Part shown: one piece after another, positions 7,978 to 15,159 of the stretch
How the letters are laid out: every line of letters begins with the position of its first letter
Numbering within the stretch: the first letter of the stretch is position 1
Translations under genes and position numbers: made by a program
From: JBBTXL01 sp038062295
GTDB taxonomy: Bacteria; Patescibacteriota; Minisyncoccia; GWC2-36-17; WO2-46-25
Direction: 5' to 3'
DNA length: 36,257 nucleotides
Assembly (NCBI GenBank): GCA_038062295.1
Contig: JBBTXL010000045.1
Span: 1 to 36,257, forward strand
Notes under the pieces: model-generated
Told to the model about the DNA's origin: nothing
Databases searched by the model: none
The model's input: the letters and a program-made list of their open reading frames with translations, nothing else

Positions 7978-9021
7978 ATGATCGATAAGCTGTTCGGTTA
8001 TTTTTCCAAGGATATGGGGATAGACCTCGGCACCGCAAATACCCTCGTGTATGTGCGCGGGCGCGGCATTGTCATCAATGAGCCGTCGGTGGTCGCCATC
8101 AACCAAAAAACGGGGCAGGTGCTTTCCATCGGCAGCGAGGCAAAGCGCATGCTCGGGCGCACGCCGCAGCATATCGTGGCGATAAAGCCCCTTTCCAACG
8201 GCGTCATATCCGATTTTGAGGTGACCGAGCAGATGCTCAAATATTTTATTGACACGGTGCACAAGGACCAACTGACACCGGTGCCGCGCCCGCGTGTCGT
8301 GATCGGGATCCCCTCGCAGATCACCGAAGTTGAAAAGCGCGCGGTGGAAGACGCGGCGCGCAATGCGGGAGCGCGCCAGGTGTTCCTGGTGGAGGAGCCG
8401 ATTGCGGCGGCGATCGGCGCGCGCCTGCCCATCCATCACGCGGTCGGCAGCATGGTGGTGGACATCGGGGGTGGCACAACGGATATTGCGGTCATATCGC
8501 TTGGCGGCATTGTGGTTTCAAAAACCTTGAAGATCGCGGGCGACAAACTGAACCAGGACATTATCCGCTACATGCGCGATGAGCATAAGCTGCTGTTGGG
8601 CGAAATGGCCGCCGAACAGGCAAAGATAAGCGTTGGTTCGGCATACCCGACGCGCGAAAAGCTCCAGGATGTTATCCGGGGGCGCGATCTGGTGACCGGC
8701 CTGCCGAAAGAAGTGGATGTTGATGCGGACGAGATCAGAAAGGCAATGGCATCGTCCGTCGCGACGCTGGTGCACGCGGTGAAAGCGGCGGTGGAAGTCA
8801 CGCCGCCCGAACTGGTATCTGATATTGCGCGCAACGGCATTTTGCTGACCGGCGGCGGCTCACTCCTGCGGGGGCTGAACACGCTGATCGAGGAGGAAAC
8901 AAAGATCCCGGTACGGACCGTGGAAGATCCGCTGACATCCGTGGTGATCGGCACCGGCATTATTTTAGAGAACTTGTCGGAACTCTCCGATATTTTGGTC
9001 AAGTCCCAGTATGAAGAGTGA
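7978..9021 (+). CDS. mreB: rod-shape actin homologue MreB
   Basis: A 347-residue bacterial actin that forms membrane-associated filaments guiding wall synthesis. Visible motifs are the phosphate-1 loop DMGIDLGTANTLVYVRGRGIVINEPSVVAI, the connect segment IKPLSNGVISDFEVTEQML, phosphate-2 VDIGGGTTDIAVIS and the adenosine loop LTGGGSLLRGL. Length is typical. It starts 12 nt after proS and heads mreB-mreC-mreD-mrdA, the classical elongasome order. The start lacks a Shine-Dalgarno. Confidence 0.97.
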   Translation: MIDKLFGYFSKDMGIDLGTANTLVYVRGRGIVINEPSVVAINQKTGQVLSIGSEAKRMLGRTPQHIVAIKPLSNGVISDFEVTEQMLKYFIDTVHKDQLTPVPRPRVVIGIPSQITEVEKRAVEDAARNAGARQVFLVEEPIAAAIGARLPIHHAVGSMVVDIGGGTTDIAVISLGGIVVSKTLKIAGDKLNQDIIRYMRDEHKLLLGEMAAEQAKISVGSAYPTREKLQDVIRGRDLVTGLPKEVDVDADEIRKAMASSVATLVHAVKAAVEVTPPELVSDIARNGILLTGGGSLLRGLNTLIEEETKIPVRTVEDPLTSVVIGTGIILENLSELSDILVKSQYEE

Positions 9022-9027
9022 ACTGTA

Positions 9028-9831
9028 ATGCGTTCTCGGCCTTTCAGAATGTTCGTGTGGGCGTTCGTTCTGGTGGCGTGTTTTTCGCTCGCAGGATTTT
9101 TTCTCCCGCGCGGGTCATTTTCTGGCACGGTCGCTGATATCGTTTCTCCGTTGCTCCGGCCGTTCACCGCGGCCGGGAGTTCCGTTGCCGGAAGTGTTGA
9201 TTTTGTTGCGCGGTTGTGGAGCGCGGCGCGGGAAAATGCTGTGCTGCGCGACGAAACGGCACAGCTGCGCGCGGAGCTTGCCGATACCACAGAGCTTGCC
9301 CGGGAAAACGAGCTGTTGCGGAGGCAGCTTGGTATTGCGGAGCGCGGTGCGTTCACGCTTCTTGGCGCGCGCATTGTAAGCTACGACCCGTTGCATCTTG
9401 TTCACGCCGCGCTTATCGATAAAGGGACGCGGGACGGCGTTGCCGATGGCATGCCGGTGATTCTTCCCGGAAATATTGTTTTTGGTTCCGTCACGGAAAC
9501 GTTTGACCGAACCGCGCGCATCGCGCTGGTTTCGGAAAAAAACAGCAAAATAAGCGTTCTGTCGCGCGAGACCGGAACAACCGGTGTATTGTCCGGGCTT
9601 TCCGGCACCATGTTTCTCATGGACCTCGTGGAGAAGAACGCGCCGTTTGCCGTGGGCGACCTCATTGTCACGTCCGGCATTGACGGAAAATATCCCCGCG
9701 GCCTTATTGTCGGGACGGTCCATGAAATTATCACTCCCGAGGAAGGCATATTCCAGCAGGCGCGCGTGGAACCCGCGTTCTCCCGTCTCGTTCACCCGCT
9801 CGTATTTATTATTGCGGGACAGCAGCAATGA
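9028..9831 (+). CDS. mreC: rod-shape determining protein MreC
   Basis: A 267-residue bitopic protein linking MreB to periplasmic wall enzymes. It has an N-terminal membrane helix (about residues 8-26), then a coiled coil around LRDETAQLRAELADTTELARENELLRRQLG, then the beta-rich MreC domain. That domain contains LVHAALIDKGTRDGVADGMPVI, VSEKNSKISVLSRETGTTGVL and the conserved DLIVTSGIDGKYPRGLIVGTV. It sits 6 nt after mreB and overlaps mreD by four bases (ATGA). Confidence 0.95.
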   Translation: MRSRPFRMFVWAFVLVACFSLAGFFLPRGSFSGTVADIVSPLLRPFTAAGSSVAGSVDFVARLWSAARENAVLRDETAQLRAELADTTELARENELLRRQLGIAERGAFTLLGARIVSYDPLHLVHAALIDKGTRDGVADGMPVILPGNIVFGSVTETFDRTARIALVSEKNSKISVLSRETGTTGVLSGLSGTMFLMDLVEKNAPFAVGDLIVTSGIDGKYPRGLIVGTVHEIITPEEGIFQQARVEPAFSRLVHPLVFIIAGQQQ

Positions 9832-10325
9832 TAAAACTGTTTTTTATTATCCTGGGTGCTGCGCTGGTGCAAATGACCATTGTGGCGGCATCTTCCTGGC
9901 ATGGCGCCGCGCCTAACATTCTCCCGGCAGTGCTTGCGGTCGCCGCATTTGAAACGGGCGCGTATCATCTGTTGTTACCCGGGGTTCTTGCGGCCGGCAT
10001 CGCGCTCGACTCCTTGTCCGTTCTTCCATTTGGGGCGTTGATGTTCGCGCTGGTAACAACCGTCGGCGCGCTTGCCATCGCCGCCACCTTTTTGCCGCAC
10101 CGCGCATTGTGGCATTGCATGATATTTTCCGCTGTTGCGGCCGCCGTATACGACGGCGCAACGGCCATATTTGCATACAGCTTTGCATTTGTTGCGGGCA
10201 ACGATGCGGCGCCCGGCATCGATATCGGGTTGTTCCGTGTCGCTCGGGATATCCTTGTTGTGTTTCTTTCCGTTGCGATCTTGTATCCGTTTCGCGCATT
10301 TCTCGCAAAGCCGGCGTTACCCTAG
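9828..10325 (+). CDS. mreD: rod-shape determining protein MreD-like
   Basis: A 165-residue, strongly hydrophobic protein with about five membrane helices (FFIILGAALVQMTIVAAS at the start, then LLLPGVLAAGIALDSLSVLPFGAL and on). The LDSLSVLPFG segment after the second helix is typical of MreD. Sequence is weakly conserved in this family, so the call rests on topology, length and position between mreC and mrdA. The ATG overlaps the mreC stop. Confidence 0.82.
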   Translation: MIKLFFIILGAALVQMTIVAASSWHGAAPNILPAVLAVAAFETGAYHLLLPGVLAAGIALDSLSVLPFGALMFALVTTVGALAIAATFLPHRALWHCMIFSAVAAAVYDGATAIFAYSFAFVAGNDAAPGIDIGLFRVARDILVVFLSVAILYPFRAFLAKPALP

Positions 10326-10328
10326 CGT

Positions 10329-12248
10329 ATGGATTATATCGTCAAAAAATCGGAGAAGTGGTCCATCGACCCGGAGGAGATCCTGCTTGACCGCGCGTCC
10401 GCCGAAAAACTGGATGATTCAAAGTTTGAAGTTCCCATCCCGGCACACAACATAGTTGCGCTGTGCGTGCTCGCATGCACGGTGCTTACGGTATTTGTTG
10501 CGCGCGCCGGATACCTGGAAATAGAGCGCGGCGCGGCATACAGCGCGCTTGCCCAGAACAACAAAACGCGGCATTACCCGGTGCTTGCCACGCGGGGGAT
10601 CATGTACGACCGGAACGGAACGCCTCTGGTGTCCAACATTCCGAGTTTTGATGTTATCGTGGTGCCCGCAGACCTCCCGCGCGCCCGGGAAACGCGCCGC
10701 AGCGAGTCGGACGCGCTTGCCCGCATGCTTTCGGTGCAGCCCGAACTGTTATGGGAACAATTCACCCGTTTGGACCTCTCCGACGTGCAGCCGTTCGTTC
10801 TCAAAGAGAATGTTGACCGGGACGCCGCGCTTCGTTTGGAGACGGCGCTGGATGAGTTTCCCGGTATTGAACTTGAAAAGAACGCCGTCCGCAGCTACGC
10901 CGACGGGCCGTATTTTTCGCAGGTGGTCGGGTATGTCGGGCGGGCGTCCGAAAGCGATCTTGCGCGCAATGCCGCACTGTTTGGCGTTGATTCCGTCGGA
11001 AAGATCGGCGTGGAGGGTTCGTACGACGGCATGCTCCGGGGCGTGAACGGTATCATTGAACGTGAGATCGATGCGGTTGCGCGGCTCCGCAAGGAAGAGC
11101 AGGTGAGTCTGGAGGAAACGGGCGCAAGCGTTGTGTTGACCATTGACGGCGAGCTTCAAAAAAAACTGACCGATACGCTTGCGGCTGCCGTTGCGGCAAC
11201 GCCATCGTCCAAGGGTGGGGCTGCCGTCGCGCTTGATCCGCGCGACGGCGCGGTGCTCGCGCTCGTGAGTGTTCCTTCATACGACAATAATATTTTTTCG
11301 CACACTGCGTCACTGGAAGAATACCAATCGCTGGAGCAGGACTCGGCACATCCGCTGTTTGACCGTGCCATCGCGGGCCAGTATCCTCCGGGTTCTTCCA
11401 TCAAGCCGTTTCTCGCGGCTTCAGCGCTTACGGAAGGGATCATTACCGAACGAACAACCGTGGTGAGTACCGGCGCCATTACCATTCAGAGTCCGTATAG
11501 TCCGGAGGTGGTCTATACCTACCGCGACTGGAAAGCGGGCGGCCATGGCGTGGTGAATATTATCCGTGCCATTGCCGATTCGGTCAACACATTCTTTTAT
11601 TCCATTGGAGGCGGGTATGGCGACGTACAAGGACTTGGTGTTCAAAAGATCAAGGAATATCTTTCACTCTTTGGATTCGGGAGCGCAACCGGTATTGATA
11701 TTCCGGGCGAAGGTGAAGGAACGGTACCCGACCCCGCATGGAAAGAACAGGAGCTTGGCGAGCGCTGGTTGCTGGGGGATACGTATAACATATCCATCGG
11801 GCAGGGGAACCTTTTGGTGACGCCGCTCCAGCTTGCTGCGGCGTATGGTGCGCTTGCCAACGGTGGCGCGCTGCTCCAGCCGTTTGTGGTTGAAAGTGTT
11901 CTGGATAAAAATAAAAATGTTATTGCCAAAAACGAGCGGACCGTCATGCGGGAACAGGTTGTCCCGCAGGAGTATTTGAATATTGCCCGGCGCGGTATGC
12001 GTGAGACGGTGCTGTCAGGCACCGCGCAGTCCTTGCAAAGTTTGCCGGTTACGACCGCAGGCAAGACCGGCACGGCACAGGCACCGGGCGGTTTCACGCA
12101 TGCGTGGTTCAGCTCCTTTGCCCCGTACCAGGACCCCGAGATCGTACTTATCGTTCTCGTGGAAAACGGCGGCGAAGGTTCACAAGTCGCCGTCCCCGTT
12201 GCCAAAGAAGTCTACGAATGGTATTTTTCCCGTGACCGGAACCAGTAA
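10329..12248 (+). CDS. mrdA: penicillin-binding protein 2, elongation transpeptidase
   Basis: A 639-residue class B PBP that cross-links peptidoglycan during elongation. Order: cytoplasmic N-terminus of about 40 residues, one membrane helix (IVALCVLACTVLTVFVARAG), the dimerisation/pedestal domain (YPVLATRGIMYDRNGTPLVSNIPSFDV, then YFSQVVGYVG and GKIGVEGSYDGMLRG), and the transpeptidase domain. Active-site motifs are S-x-x-K in PGSSIKPF near residue 356, SVN near 417 and KTG in AGKTGTAQ near 580. It starts 4 nt after mreD and ends the operon. The following gene has its own promoter. Confidence 0.96.
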   Translation: MDYIVKKSEKWSIDPEEILLDRASAEKLDDSKFEVPIPAHNIVALCVLACTVLTVFVARAGYLEIERGAAYSALAQNNKTRHYPVLATRGIMYDRNGTPLVSNIPSFDVIVVPADLPRARETRRSESDALARMLSVQPELLWEQFTRLDLSDVQPFVLKENVDRDAALRLETALDEFPGIELEKNAVRSYADGPYFSQVVGYVGRASESDLARNAALFGVDSVGKIGVEGSYDGMLRGVNGIIEREIDAVARLRKEEQVSLEETGASVVLTIDGELQKKLTDTLAAAVAATPSSKGGAAVALDPRDGAVLALVSVPSYDNNIFSHTASLEEYQSLEQDSAHPLFDRAIAGQYPPGSSIKPFLAASALTEGIITERTTVVSTGAITIQSPYSPEVVYTYRDWKAGGHGVVNIIRAIADSVNTFFYSIGGGYGDVQGLGVQKIKEYLSLFGFGSATGIDIPGEGEGTVPDPAWKEQELGERWLLGDTYNISIGQGNLLVTPLQLAAAYGALANGGALLQPFVVESVLDKNKNVIAKNERTVMREQVVPQEYLNIARRGMRETVLSGTAQSLQSLPVTTAGKTGTAQAPGGFTHAWFSSFAPYQDPEIVLIVLVENGGEGSQVAVPVAKEVYEWYFSRDRNQ

Positions 12249-12251
12249 AAC

Positions 12252-12280
12252 TTGATTTTTCTGTAACATTATGGTATACT
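12252..12280 (+). promoter_or_regulatory. promoter of TrmB-type gene, predicts leaderless mRNA
   Basis: -35 TTGATT, 17-bp spacer, extended -10 TG-G-TATACT ending at 12280. The ATG is at 12288, exactly where transcription should start, so the mRNA would carry essentially no leader. Confidence 0.75.
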
Positions 12281-12287
12281 GTTCCTT

Positions 12288-13043
12288 ATGATTACGCACA
12301 AAGACCTGGAACGGTTCGGGTTGTCGGAAAAAGAAGCGCGGGTGTATCTCGCATCGCTGGAATTGGGGCCGGCAACGGCTGCGCAGATCGCGCAGAAAGC
12401 GGGCGTGAACCGCGCGACCACGTATGTGGAAATAGAATCGCTCATGAAGATGGGGCTTGTCAGCACCCATGAAAAGAACAAAAAGACATTGTTTACGGCC
12501 GAGGACCCGGAAGCGTTGAAGCGCATTCTCCAGCGGCGTCAGGAACGGTTCCAGCGTGCGCATCAGGCACTCAATGAACTGTTGCCAGAACTTTCCAATC
12601 TCTATCACTATGCCGGAGAAAAACCAAAAGTGCGATTTTTTGAAGGAAAAGAGGGATTGCTTACCATGCAGGAAGATTTTTTGAAAACGAAAGACAAAAT
12701 GATAGAGGGTCTCTACAATGTTGATAACTATCATAAAGTGTTTTCACGAACCGAACGCGAACAGTATTATGCAGTACGGTTAAAGAAAAAAATTCACGGG
12801 AGAACGCTCTACAACCGTGAAGCAGGTCCTTTTGACAGTCCGGACAAAATTACCGAAGACCGTTTTGTGTCCACAGATAAATTCAATTTTTCAAGCGATA
12901 TTACTATTTATGACAGTAAAGTTGCGATTGCCTCGCTCCGGGGAAAATTGATGGGGGTCATTATTGAGAATGAAGAAATTGCAAACACGGTGCGAGCTCT
13001 CTTTAGGTTGGCGTGGGATGCCGCAGAAAAATATCAGAAATAG
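12288..13043 (+). CDS. TrmB-family transcriptional regulator
   Basis: A 251-residue protein with an N-terminal winged helix (about residues 5-75: LERFGLSEKEARVYLASLELGPATAAQIAQKAGVNRATTYVEIESL then MGLVSTHEKNKKTLFTAEDP). Next is a helical linker, then a C-terminal effector-type domain with KVRFFEGKEGLLTMQEDFL and a terminal helix. This is the TrmB-like layout known from sugar-responsive archaeal regulators. The ligand cannot be inferred. A homologue of the same length is encoded at 22676-23431 on the other strand. No Shine-Dalgarno; predicted leaderless. A strong terminator follows. Confidence 0.85.
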   Translation: MITHKDLERFGLSEKEARVYLASLELGPATAAQIAQKAGVNRATTYVEIESLMKMGLVSTHEKNKKTLFTAEDPEALKRILQRRQERFQRAHQALNELLPELSNLYHYAGEKPKVRFFEGKEGLLTMQEDFLKTKDKMIEGLYNVDNYHKVFSRTEREQYYAVRLKKKIHGRTLYNREAGPFDSPDKITEDRFVSTDKFNFSSDITIYDSKVAIASLRGKLMGVIIENEEIANTVRALFRLAWDAAEKYQK

Positions 13044-13057
13044 GTGCGGGAAAAGTG

Positions 13058-13090
13058 AAAACCGGGGATCGTTTTTCGATCCCCGGTTTT
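13058..13090. terminator. strong bidirectional terminator
   Basis: A 14-bp perfect stem (AAAACCGGGGATCG / CGATCCCCGGTTTT) with a five-T loop. It ends the TrmB-type unit on the plus strand. On the minus strand the stem ends in TTTT followed by CACTTTT, so it can also end the leftward transcript from 13484. Confidence 0.85.
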
Positions 13091-13131
13091 GTTCATCCAT
13101 GCGAGTTGGTAGATATTAGCACGGACGAGTC

Positions 13132-13404
13132 TTATGGTCTTCCGGCGCCCATCTCGCCCTCCTTTTGGTTGGGGGAGGGAGTATAGATGGGCGAAAACGT
13201 TTTCTCACGTTGATTCGCTTCACTTTCGACGCCACAGAAACCAGTGGAATTTGGTAAAGTTTCCCGCTTTTTCCGCGTATTCACAAGTTGCTGGCCTCGC
13301 GCCAGCGTGAACATCTCGTTTTGCCGGCATTCTCCTAAAAATGCTTTGCCAGCAGTTTCGGTTTGGTTGAACTGCCTTTCAGTCGTAAAAACCAACGTTT
13401 TCAC
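13132..13404 (-). CDS. possible small protein of the leftward accessory transcript
   Basis: A 90-residue frame beginning at GTG (13404) preceded by the purine-rich AAGAAAGGGG. No family is recognised: the N-terminus (MKTLVFTTERQFNQTETAGKAFL) could be folded, the C-terminal third (TFSPIYTPSPNQKEGEMGAG) looks low-complexity. A perfect-consensus minus-strand promoter lies about 80 bp upstream, and the bidirectional terminator at 13058 lies downstream, so a transcript of about 420 nt is likely. Whether it is translated or acts as RNA is uncertain. An in-frame longer reading would start inside the promoter and is rejected. Confidence 0.4.
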   Translation of the reverse strand: MKTLVFTTERQFNQTETAGKAFLGECRQNEMFTLARGQQLVNTRKKRETLPNSTGFCGVESEANQREKTFSPIYTPSPNQKEGEMGAGRP

Positions 13405-13425
13405 CCCCTTTCTTCCCCCCATATT

Positions 13426-13450
13426 CCCCTTAAACCCAATGTTTAAGGGG
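13426..13450. other. perfect hairpin in the leader of the leftward transcript
   Basis: CCCCTTAAAC, a 5-nt loop, GTTTAAGGGG: a perfect 10-bp stem located 22 nt upstream of the GTG at 13404 and about 30 nt into the predicted leftward RNA. On the plus strand it is followed by TTTT and could act as a terminator in that direction. Confidence 0.6.
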
Positions 13451-13483
13451 TTTTGGTAATGTACGAACAGCTTACCATCGTCC

Positions 13484-13511
13484 ATTATACTCAAATACAG
13501 TTTTTTGTCAA
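13484..13511 (-). promoter_or_regulatory. perfect-consensus minus-strand promoter
   Basis: Read leftward: TTGACA (13511-13506), 16-bp spacer, TATAAT (13489-13484). The -10 context TTGAGTATAATGG nearly matches that of the rightward promoter at 13645, which also has a perfect -35, perfect -10 and 16-bp spacer. Confidence 0.8.
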
Positions 13512-13644
13512 TAGGCAATAACAATTTCTAAATATTTTTCTTTAAGTCAACTGTTGTCATAAATTATCAACACTATATATTATCAATAAAATAGCTTAAA
13601 TACTGTATTATTTAGCAATTATTGTTATTACTTGTTTAAAACTA
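13512..13644. other. AT-rich spacer between divergent twin promoters
   Basis: About 130 bp of strikingly AT-rich DNA with many A and T runs separates the two consensus promoters. No gene is present. It may hold UP-like elements for RNA polymerase alpha or bind a shared regulator. The short motif TTATCAA occurs twice in direct orientation (13564 and 13580). Confidence 0.5.
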
Positions 13645-13672
13645 TTGACAAAATAATAAAAATGAGTATAAT
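13645..13672 (+). promoter_or_regulatory. perfect-consensus promoter of the 13.7-19 kb accessory unit
   Basis: TTGACA (13645-13650), 16-bp spacer, TATAAT (13667-13672). This is the strongest plus-strand match in the window and lies 118 nt before the first strong Shine-Dalgarno gene at 13790. No terminator with a T-tract is seen until 19061, so it may drive the whole 5.4-kb unit. Confidence 0.85.
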
Positions 13673-13691
13673 GCCCGAGGTAAGTGACAAA

Positions 13692-13707
13692 AGCACCTTG
13701 AAACCAA
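13692..13707 (+). promoter_or_regulatory. leader motif AGCACCTTGAAACCAA, boxA variant
   Basis: This motif lies 20 nt after the -10. A near-identical copy (one mismatch in 16) occurs at 23569-23584, just after another TATAAT. Its TTGAAACC core resembles the TTTGAAAC of the boxA-like elements. Confidence 0.4.
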
Positions 13708-13789
13708 AGGAAATTCAACGAAACCAAAACCCCTAACCATTTCCTCTGTCGCGTAAAGCTATGGAGGATACAAGAAAGGAGGTGATTGG

Positions 13790-14098
13790 ATGAGCGACAC
13801 CCGGCAGGAGCTTTACTCCTGCAGTGTCACCGGCTGCGGCACCACAGGCCCTGCGGACCGTATGTACTCTCTTGATAAGAGAGCTACAAGCGGAAAGCGG
13901 GTAGTGGTATGCCCCCCGTGCGGCAAGCTGGCCTGGAAAGAGGGAATTCGGACATACAAACTGTCTGACACCCTCCGGTACGAGGAACAGCAAGCCATGA
14001 AGCGCGGTTTCTTCCAGCCGTTCACGCGGTCTCTCGCGAAAGCGGAGGCCCGAAAGGACGGCAACGGCAAGAAACCCAAGCTTCACGCGGTTGGCTAG
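13790..14098 (+). CDS. small zinc-ribbon-like protein, first gene of accessory unit
   Basis: A 102-residue protein of unknown family. Two cysteine pairs, C11-x4-C16 and C41-x2-C44 (CPPC), separated by a basic segment, suggest a zinc ribbon. The C-terminal half is basic and helical (MKRGFFQPFTRSLAKAEARKDGNGKKPK), so RNA or DNA binding is possible but unproven. The ribosome-binding site AAAGGAGGTGATT (13775-13787) is an unusually long match to the 3' end of 16S rRNA. This start is unambiguous. Expression is predicted to be strong. Confidence 0.72.
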   Translation: MSDTRQELYSCSVTGCGTTGPADRMYSLDKRATSGKRVVVCPPCGKLAWKEGIRTYKLSDTLRYEEQQAMKRGFFQPFTRSLAKAEARKDGNGKKPKLHAVG

Positions 14099-14201
14099 CG
14101 CAGACCGGACGCGTCAATCTCCGGCCAAGGCACCGGAGTTGCCCAAAAACCCTTGGGTGTCAAAGCATGGGTGCGATAGGGTTCTGCAAAATTTCGCAGG
14201 A

Positions 14202-14305
14202 CTCCCTTCCAGAGCTTGTCTTTACGACAGCGTCCCAGAGACGAAAAGCCACACACTTAGGCTGTCTCTGGAAGGGAGATTGGCTCCCGCACAGTTCTTT
14301 CAAAC
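14202..14305 (+). promoter_or_regulatory. hairpin-boxA module before mini-ORF 14327
   Basis: A perfect 13-bp stem (CTCCCTTCCAGAG 14202-14214; CTCTGGAAGGGAG 14266-14278) is followed by an alternative small hairpin GGGAG/CTCCC (14274-14288), then AGTTCTTTCAAAC (14293-14305). The strong Shine-Dalgarno AGGAGGTGG (14311) and the ATG at 14327 come next. It closely matches the module at 24301. The rest of the 14098-14327 gap holds smaller hairpins, for example CTCCGG/CCGGAG near 14120. Confidence 0.65.
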
Positions 14306-14326
14306 CCGAGAGGAGGTGGTTACCGA

Positions 14327-14416
14327 ATGGTAAAACAGATCGTTGTCGCGGCTCCAAAGTGCCAGGCCGCCGGGTGGCATAAAAACTGCCCGTTCTGTCA
14401 GGCTCGCAAGAGCTGA
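14327..14416 (+). CDS. 29-residue Cys-containing mini-protein
   Basis: A short frame placed 7 nt after a strong Shine-Dalgarno (AGGAGGTGG, 14311-14319). The product starts MVKQIVVAAPKC and contains NCPFCQARKS, giving C12-x8-C21-x2-C24, a compact metal-binding pattern. The CPFC pair recalls the small protein at 399-644. The start context is as good as that of any gene in the unit. It is followed by a hairpin TGAGGGG/CCCCTCA (about 14426-14462) without a T-tract. Translation is likely; function unknown. Confidence 0.5.
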   Translation: MVKQIVVAAPKCQAAGWHKNCPFCQARKS

Positions 14417-14493
14417 CGCTGGCCATGAGGGGACGCACATGTGCGCCAAGGAGTTCCCCTCACTCAATAGAGCCAAGCAAAAAAATCGTTTGG

Positions 14494-14559
14494 CTCCCTT
14501 TCAGAGGCTTGAAACGATTCAAATTTCTGAAAGGGAGAAATCCCGAAGTTCTTTGAAAC
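14494..14559 (+). promoter_or_regulatory. hairpin-boxA module before gene 14634
   Basis: An 11-bp stem (CTCCCTTTCAG 14494-14504; CTGAAAGGGAG 14527-14537) with inner TTGAA/TTCAA is followed by AGTTCTTTGAAAC (14547-14559). That string is close to rRNA-operon boxA sequences of Gram-positive bacteria. A competing pair AGCCAA (14471) / TTGGCT (14490) overlaps the 5' arm by two bases. The ribosome-binding site AAAGGAGGTGA follows at 14620. Confidence 0.7.
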
Positions 14560-14633
14560 AACAGCAGCGCAGGGCTGCGAACGGGACGACGCCGTGTTTC
14601 GGTCGAGCCATCAACCTTCAAAGGAGGTGAATC

Positions 14634-15149
14634 ATGAGACAAGTCGGCTTCGTTACCTACAATTCCGTAGGGGACGGAGTGGCTGACGGCTGGCATAAAG
14701 CCGAAGATCGGCAAGCGTACGTGCTGCAAAACAGCAAAGGTGAACGCTTCGCAGTCGATGGAGTCAACGGAGGGGAGTTTGAAACCCTCTTTGAACTCTT
14801 CGAAGGCAAGTTTAACCGCGCTGATGGCAAGTACGCAGACGGCGTGAGTGACGAGATCAACGCCATCTGGAGGAAACTCCAGGCGGTTGTGAATGATCTT
14901 GATCACCTCGTGGTCTACGTCGGTTCGGCCGGGTCAGAGCGCGCCATTGAGCTCGCGAGGCAACTGCCTGCGTCCAAAGTCACCTTTGTCGGCTGTGATT
15001 GCGGGCTTCCCTTCAAGGAAGCTCTCATCCAGAAGGCTGGGTTGACCAAGGCGGGGCGGGTGCTGTGTGAGTGCGGTGGACGCCGGACCATGAAAGCGAT
15101 CTTTGATCGCTTCATGAAAACCGGTGCGCTTCTGCCTGCCAATGCCTAA
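14634..15149 (+). CDS. hypothetical protein with two CxC motifs
   Basis: A 171-residue protein I do not recognise. The N-terminal half (to about residue 90) mixes strands and acidic helices. The C-terminal half has an alternating pattern that could be a small Rossmann-like fold: HLVVYVGSAGSERAIELARQL, then SKVTFVG. Two C-x-C motifs (C121/C123 in VGCDCG and C145/C147 in VLCECGG) are probably a joint metal site. The ribosome-binding site is near-perfect (AAAGGAGGTGA, 3 nt before ATG). It is the largest protein of the first half of the unit. No membrane segment. Confidence 0.72.
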   Translation: MRQVGFVTYNSVGDGVADGWHKAEDRQAYVLQNSKGERFAVDGVNGGEFETLFELFEGKFNRADGKYADGVSDEINAIWRKLQAVVNDLDHLVVYVGSAGSERAIELARQLPASKVTFVGCDCGLPFKEALIQKAGLTKAGRVLCECGGRRTMKAIFDRFMKTGALLPANA

Positions 15150-15159
15150 GCTGCTCTTC

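Noticed and set aside
13752..13792. 10-codon upstream ORF ending in the start of gene 13790 (MEDTRKEVIG)
   Set aside because: It arises from the ribosome-binding sequence itself and has no ribosome-binding site of its own.
14160..14438. 92-codon minus frame over the 14.2-14.4 kb module
   Set aside because: It is explained by the inverted repeats on the plus strand and lacks a start context.
14494..14537. Module hairpins as intrinsic terminators
   Set aside because: They are not followed by a T-tract; the boxA-like string and ribosome-binding site come after them instead.
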